From Tethya wilhelma (taxonomy: Eukaryota > Porifera > Demospongiae > Tethyida > Tethyidae), in contig CAXIPT010000003.1 in the NCBI GenBank assembly GCA_964030475.1, forward strand, positions 4,542,631 through 4,606,630: a DNA stretch of 64,000 bases. The letters are read 5' to 3'. Made by a program: the position numbers and the translations under genes. Under the pieces are notes generated by a model. It was not told the DNA's origin. It ran no database searches and worked only from the letters and a program-made list of their open reading frames with translations. Shown in pieces: positions 61,701-64,000 of the stretch; the first letter of the stretch is position 1, and each line of letters starts with the position of its first letter.

Positions 61701-62971
61701 ATTATTTATTATAGGAGAAAATATATGACACTCTAAAAGCAGGCTAAGGGTCACGCACGCATGAGCTCTACAATATTACAATTTTTATCATAGTGTAAGC
61801 ACTTGATTTATGGTGTGTCTGTGAGTGGATGTGTGTGGTAGGTGGATGGTGTGTGTATAGGTATGACATGAGTGGACACACAGAATGTGAAGTGTGTGTG
61901 TGCTAGAGACAAAGTTCAAATGAGTGATGCAGTGGTCAGCTCTGTGCACATGCGACTTTCATACATATGTACATTCTTACCTGCAATTAAGATTTCCATG
62001 ATCTGCTCTACAGGTGCCATGGTCGCACGCTGGATCGCACGGTAGCGGTAGTTCTTGTTGAGCTAGAAGGTTGGAAAGAAAGACACAACAGACGTAAGTG
62101 TGTGCGTATAGTTACATATATCGCTACCACATGTTGGCTAGGCTACACATAGACAGTGCTACTCCTATGTGAACCGACAGACTGTGGATGAATGGACTCC
62201 ATTACTGCACTACACGAGCTACATTGTCTGATTCAAAGCGAGGCTTGAATTGAACTGCCCAGGGCCAATAAAAGCTTCAAAGTTACCACTTGGCATTTAC
62301 AACTTGTTCAACCAGAAACCAATACATTAACCATTCTTTCTCTAGCTCTCCCAGGAAACTGAGACTGTGCCATGGAATCCTCTAACTCAGGAAGTACGTG
62401 CAGTTCGATGAACTTTTTGAGTTCATTTATAAAGACAAGGCACTGAGTACACATACTTCATGCAATGAACTGTCTACAGATCATGTTCTGGCATTAAAGC
62501 AAGGATACTCCTGTCCCTAGGAAGATTAGAAACAACCTTTCCCTCATGAAAAATGCACTACTGATAAATGATCACTTTGTTAGTACACATTTTATGCTTC
62601 TGTTGCGTAATGTGAGCAGATGAGGAATTTTATTGTCCAAATAATTGTCTAGTCGCATACAATGGTCGCCTTCGACCAACCGATCCACTCTTACTGGGAT
62701 CTCTAAACGACCATCTAGTGTTCGTACACATTCTCTTGCGATTGTGTAGTGCCATTTTCATGTCGGGTGTCCTTGTGCACGAACGCATCGGCCAGAACAT
62801 ATGATCGCACTAATTTATGTACACAAATTTCCACAAGAGCTCTTATCGACACTCTCAAACAGACAACAAAACATCGATCTCATATCAACTGAACGTCTTG
62901 AATGATTTACCTGCACAAATGTACAGCCCAAGTGCAGCGAAGATCACTGCACCAACAAAGAGTACTTTCAT
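46691..62971 (-). CDS. Notch: Notch receptor, complete copy B (14 exons, 1,580 aa)
   Basis: Type I receptor cut by proteases to release a transcriptional co-activator. Exons: 62911-62971, 61981-62062, 58487-58659, 52362-52739, 51476-52261, 50947-50999, 50498-50791, 50072-50280, 49902-49971, 49729-49804, 49366-49633, 48508-49261, 48055-48306, 46691-47977. They total 4,743 nt and every junction is in phase. Order: signal peptide (1-21), about 11 EGF repeats (to about 492), three LNRs (about 494-609), NOD/NODP (about 610-727), TM (about 742-764) with a Gly760-Val761 S3-like site before KRKR, a W-x-P RAM-like motif (774-776), ankyrin repeats (exons 12-14), and a Pro/Ser/Gln/His-rich tail. The EGF array is far shorter than the 36 of fly or human Notch1. 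No furin RxxR site is visible between NOD and NODP, and a Ser/His-rich insert splits the first ankyrin repeat. Confidence 0.95.
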
Positions 62972-63237
62972 TTTTTTCCCCGCCGATTCGAGATCCAATC
63001 GCCAGTGATTCTATCTTTGTAAACTCTCCCTGAACACTGTGGATTAGTTACGCTTCGATCTGTCACCTAGAAACTATAGTTTAAATAGAAAACTAAACTA
63101 AACTTTGTCTCTTGTTCTCTCAAGTTATCAAGATCAACACGGCTCTAGTTACTTAATGATTCCCACCAGTAATCTCACTCCGTAAAACATCAAATTACTA
63201 ACCACCCACGTGGACTCGTATATTCTAAGGGGAAAAT
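62972..63237. promoter_or_regulatory. Shared Notch/IMP3 divergent promoter region, second copy
   Basis: Same sequence and arrangement as 14455-14720. Confidence 0.6.
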
Positions 63238-64000
63238 ATGCGAAAGTTGAAGTACCACGAGAAAAAGCTCCTGAAGAAGGTCGACTTCATATCATGGAAG
63301 GTAGACAGCAATATCAGAGAGGTTCAGATACTTAGAAAGTATCACATACAGAAAAGAGAAGATTACACCAAGTTAGTTTGCATAATTTTATTATACATAC
63401 TGTCATACATGTCAGACTGCTTGATCATGCCATGTGTCATGTCATAAAATCCCCGATGAAGTATGAGTTCATAATCTCTATGTCTACTTTATACAGGTAT
63501 AATAAACTATGTGGGATGGTCAAGTCATTAGCCAATAAATTAAAGGAGCTGGAGCCCAGAGACCCCTACAGGAATGAGGCGACAACCCAATTACTGGAGA
63601 AGTTGTGAGACACCACACACCACAGGCCCATCATAGTCTTAACACCTGTAGAATTAATTCGAGCCTGTAAACAAGATTAAATCACCGTGACTAGACTCTT
63701 GTAAAAGTCAAGAGACCTTTCAAATTATGAAATTACCACTTTCCTGTGTTTTGTTTCCTTTGTAAACAAAAAATTTAATAACATAAATATTATATTGTTC
63801 AGGTATTCAATGGGAATTATTCCAACTCGAAAGAACCTGGAACTTTGTGACAAAGTAACTGCTTCGGCATTTTGCAGGTAATGATGCAAGGATTGTGTCT
63901 GCCGTGTATGTGCATAATGAATGCCTAATAGTGTATTCTCTCTAATGTGTTGACTTTCAGAAGGAGACTCCCAGTAATTATGGTCAAATTACGCATGGCC
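63238..64000 (+). CDS. IMP3: IMP3, copy B, cut by window end
   Basis: Repeat of 14721-15483: exons 63238-63371, 63497-63604, 63803-63877 and the first 40 nt of exon 4 (63961-64000). The sequence and translated frames match copy A. The window ends before the U12-type intron, so whether this copy is complete is not visible. Confidence 0.9.

Larger units (their letters stand above)
48711..64000. repeat. Large repeated segment, copy B
   Basis: Counterpart of 1-15483, generally with shorter microsatellites. It starts mid-exon inside an intact Notch gene, so its left edge is only the point where the window's first base recurs, not a real breakpoint. Confidence 0.95.

Noticed and set aside
1..64000. 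CRISPR arrays, bacterial operons, viral genomes or toxin genes
   Set aside because: No direct-repeat/spacer arrays, Shine-Dalgarno-led operons or viral hallmark genes were seen. All recognisable genes are spliced or eukaryotic.

Overview
The window is animal nuclear DNA: spliced genes with short GT-AG introns, a Pol III tRNA cluster, and metazoan signalling and cell-death families (Notch, a DED-caspase, KIF14). The high gene density, a Notch with only about 11 EGF repeats, and death-domain genes packed next to housekeeping genes suggest an early-branching animal. A demosponge is most likely, but that is inference from gene content, not a database match.

Layout, left to right. 1-14454 (-): Notch copy A, cut by the window start inside the ankyrin exon. 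14721-15953 (+): IMP3, complete, head-to-head with Notch. 17481-19035 (-): an unrecognised, disordered SQ/TQ-rich protein, head-to-head with 19334-26946 (+): kinesin KIF14. 27305-28444 and 28451-29365 (+): two intronless death-effector-domain (DED) reading frames, in the same frame and separated by one TGA. 29807-33311 (-): PIGC (GPI-anchor synthesis), head-to-head across 62 bp with 33374-35233 (+): a DED-DED-coiled-coil caspase. 35455-42933 (-): a 30-exon neuropathy-target-esterase (PNPLA6/7) gene with three tRNA-Asp sequences in its introns. 43169-44351 (+): the first seven exons of TBC1D13, truncated. 45420-46111 (+): the last exons of a START-domain gene, lacking its 5' part. 46691-62971 (-): Notch copy B, complete (14 exons, 1,580 aa). 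63238-64000 (+): IMP3 copy B, cut by the window end.

The main structural fact is that 1-15483 and 48711-64000 are the same sequence, introns included. Outside simple repeats I saw one base substitution. The match runs off both window edges, so the window looks periodic with a unit of about 48.5-48.7 kb. The only place where two genes are both broken is between TBC1D13 and START, around the N at 45178. That is where a tandem-duplication, circle or false-assembly junction is expected.

Functional themes. Four adjacent pairs are divergent with short shared promoters. The DED reading frames and the caspase form a candidate cell-death cluster around PIGC. Simple repeats (CA, CT) abut several splice sites, and ten single Ns sit beside low-complexity runs, so repeat lengths and nearby joins are unreliable. 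Exon boundaries below were worked out by hand from splice signals, reading phase and recalled family sequences.
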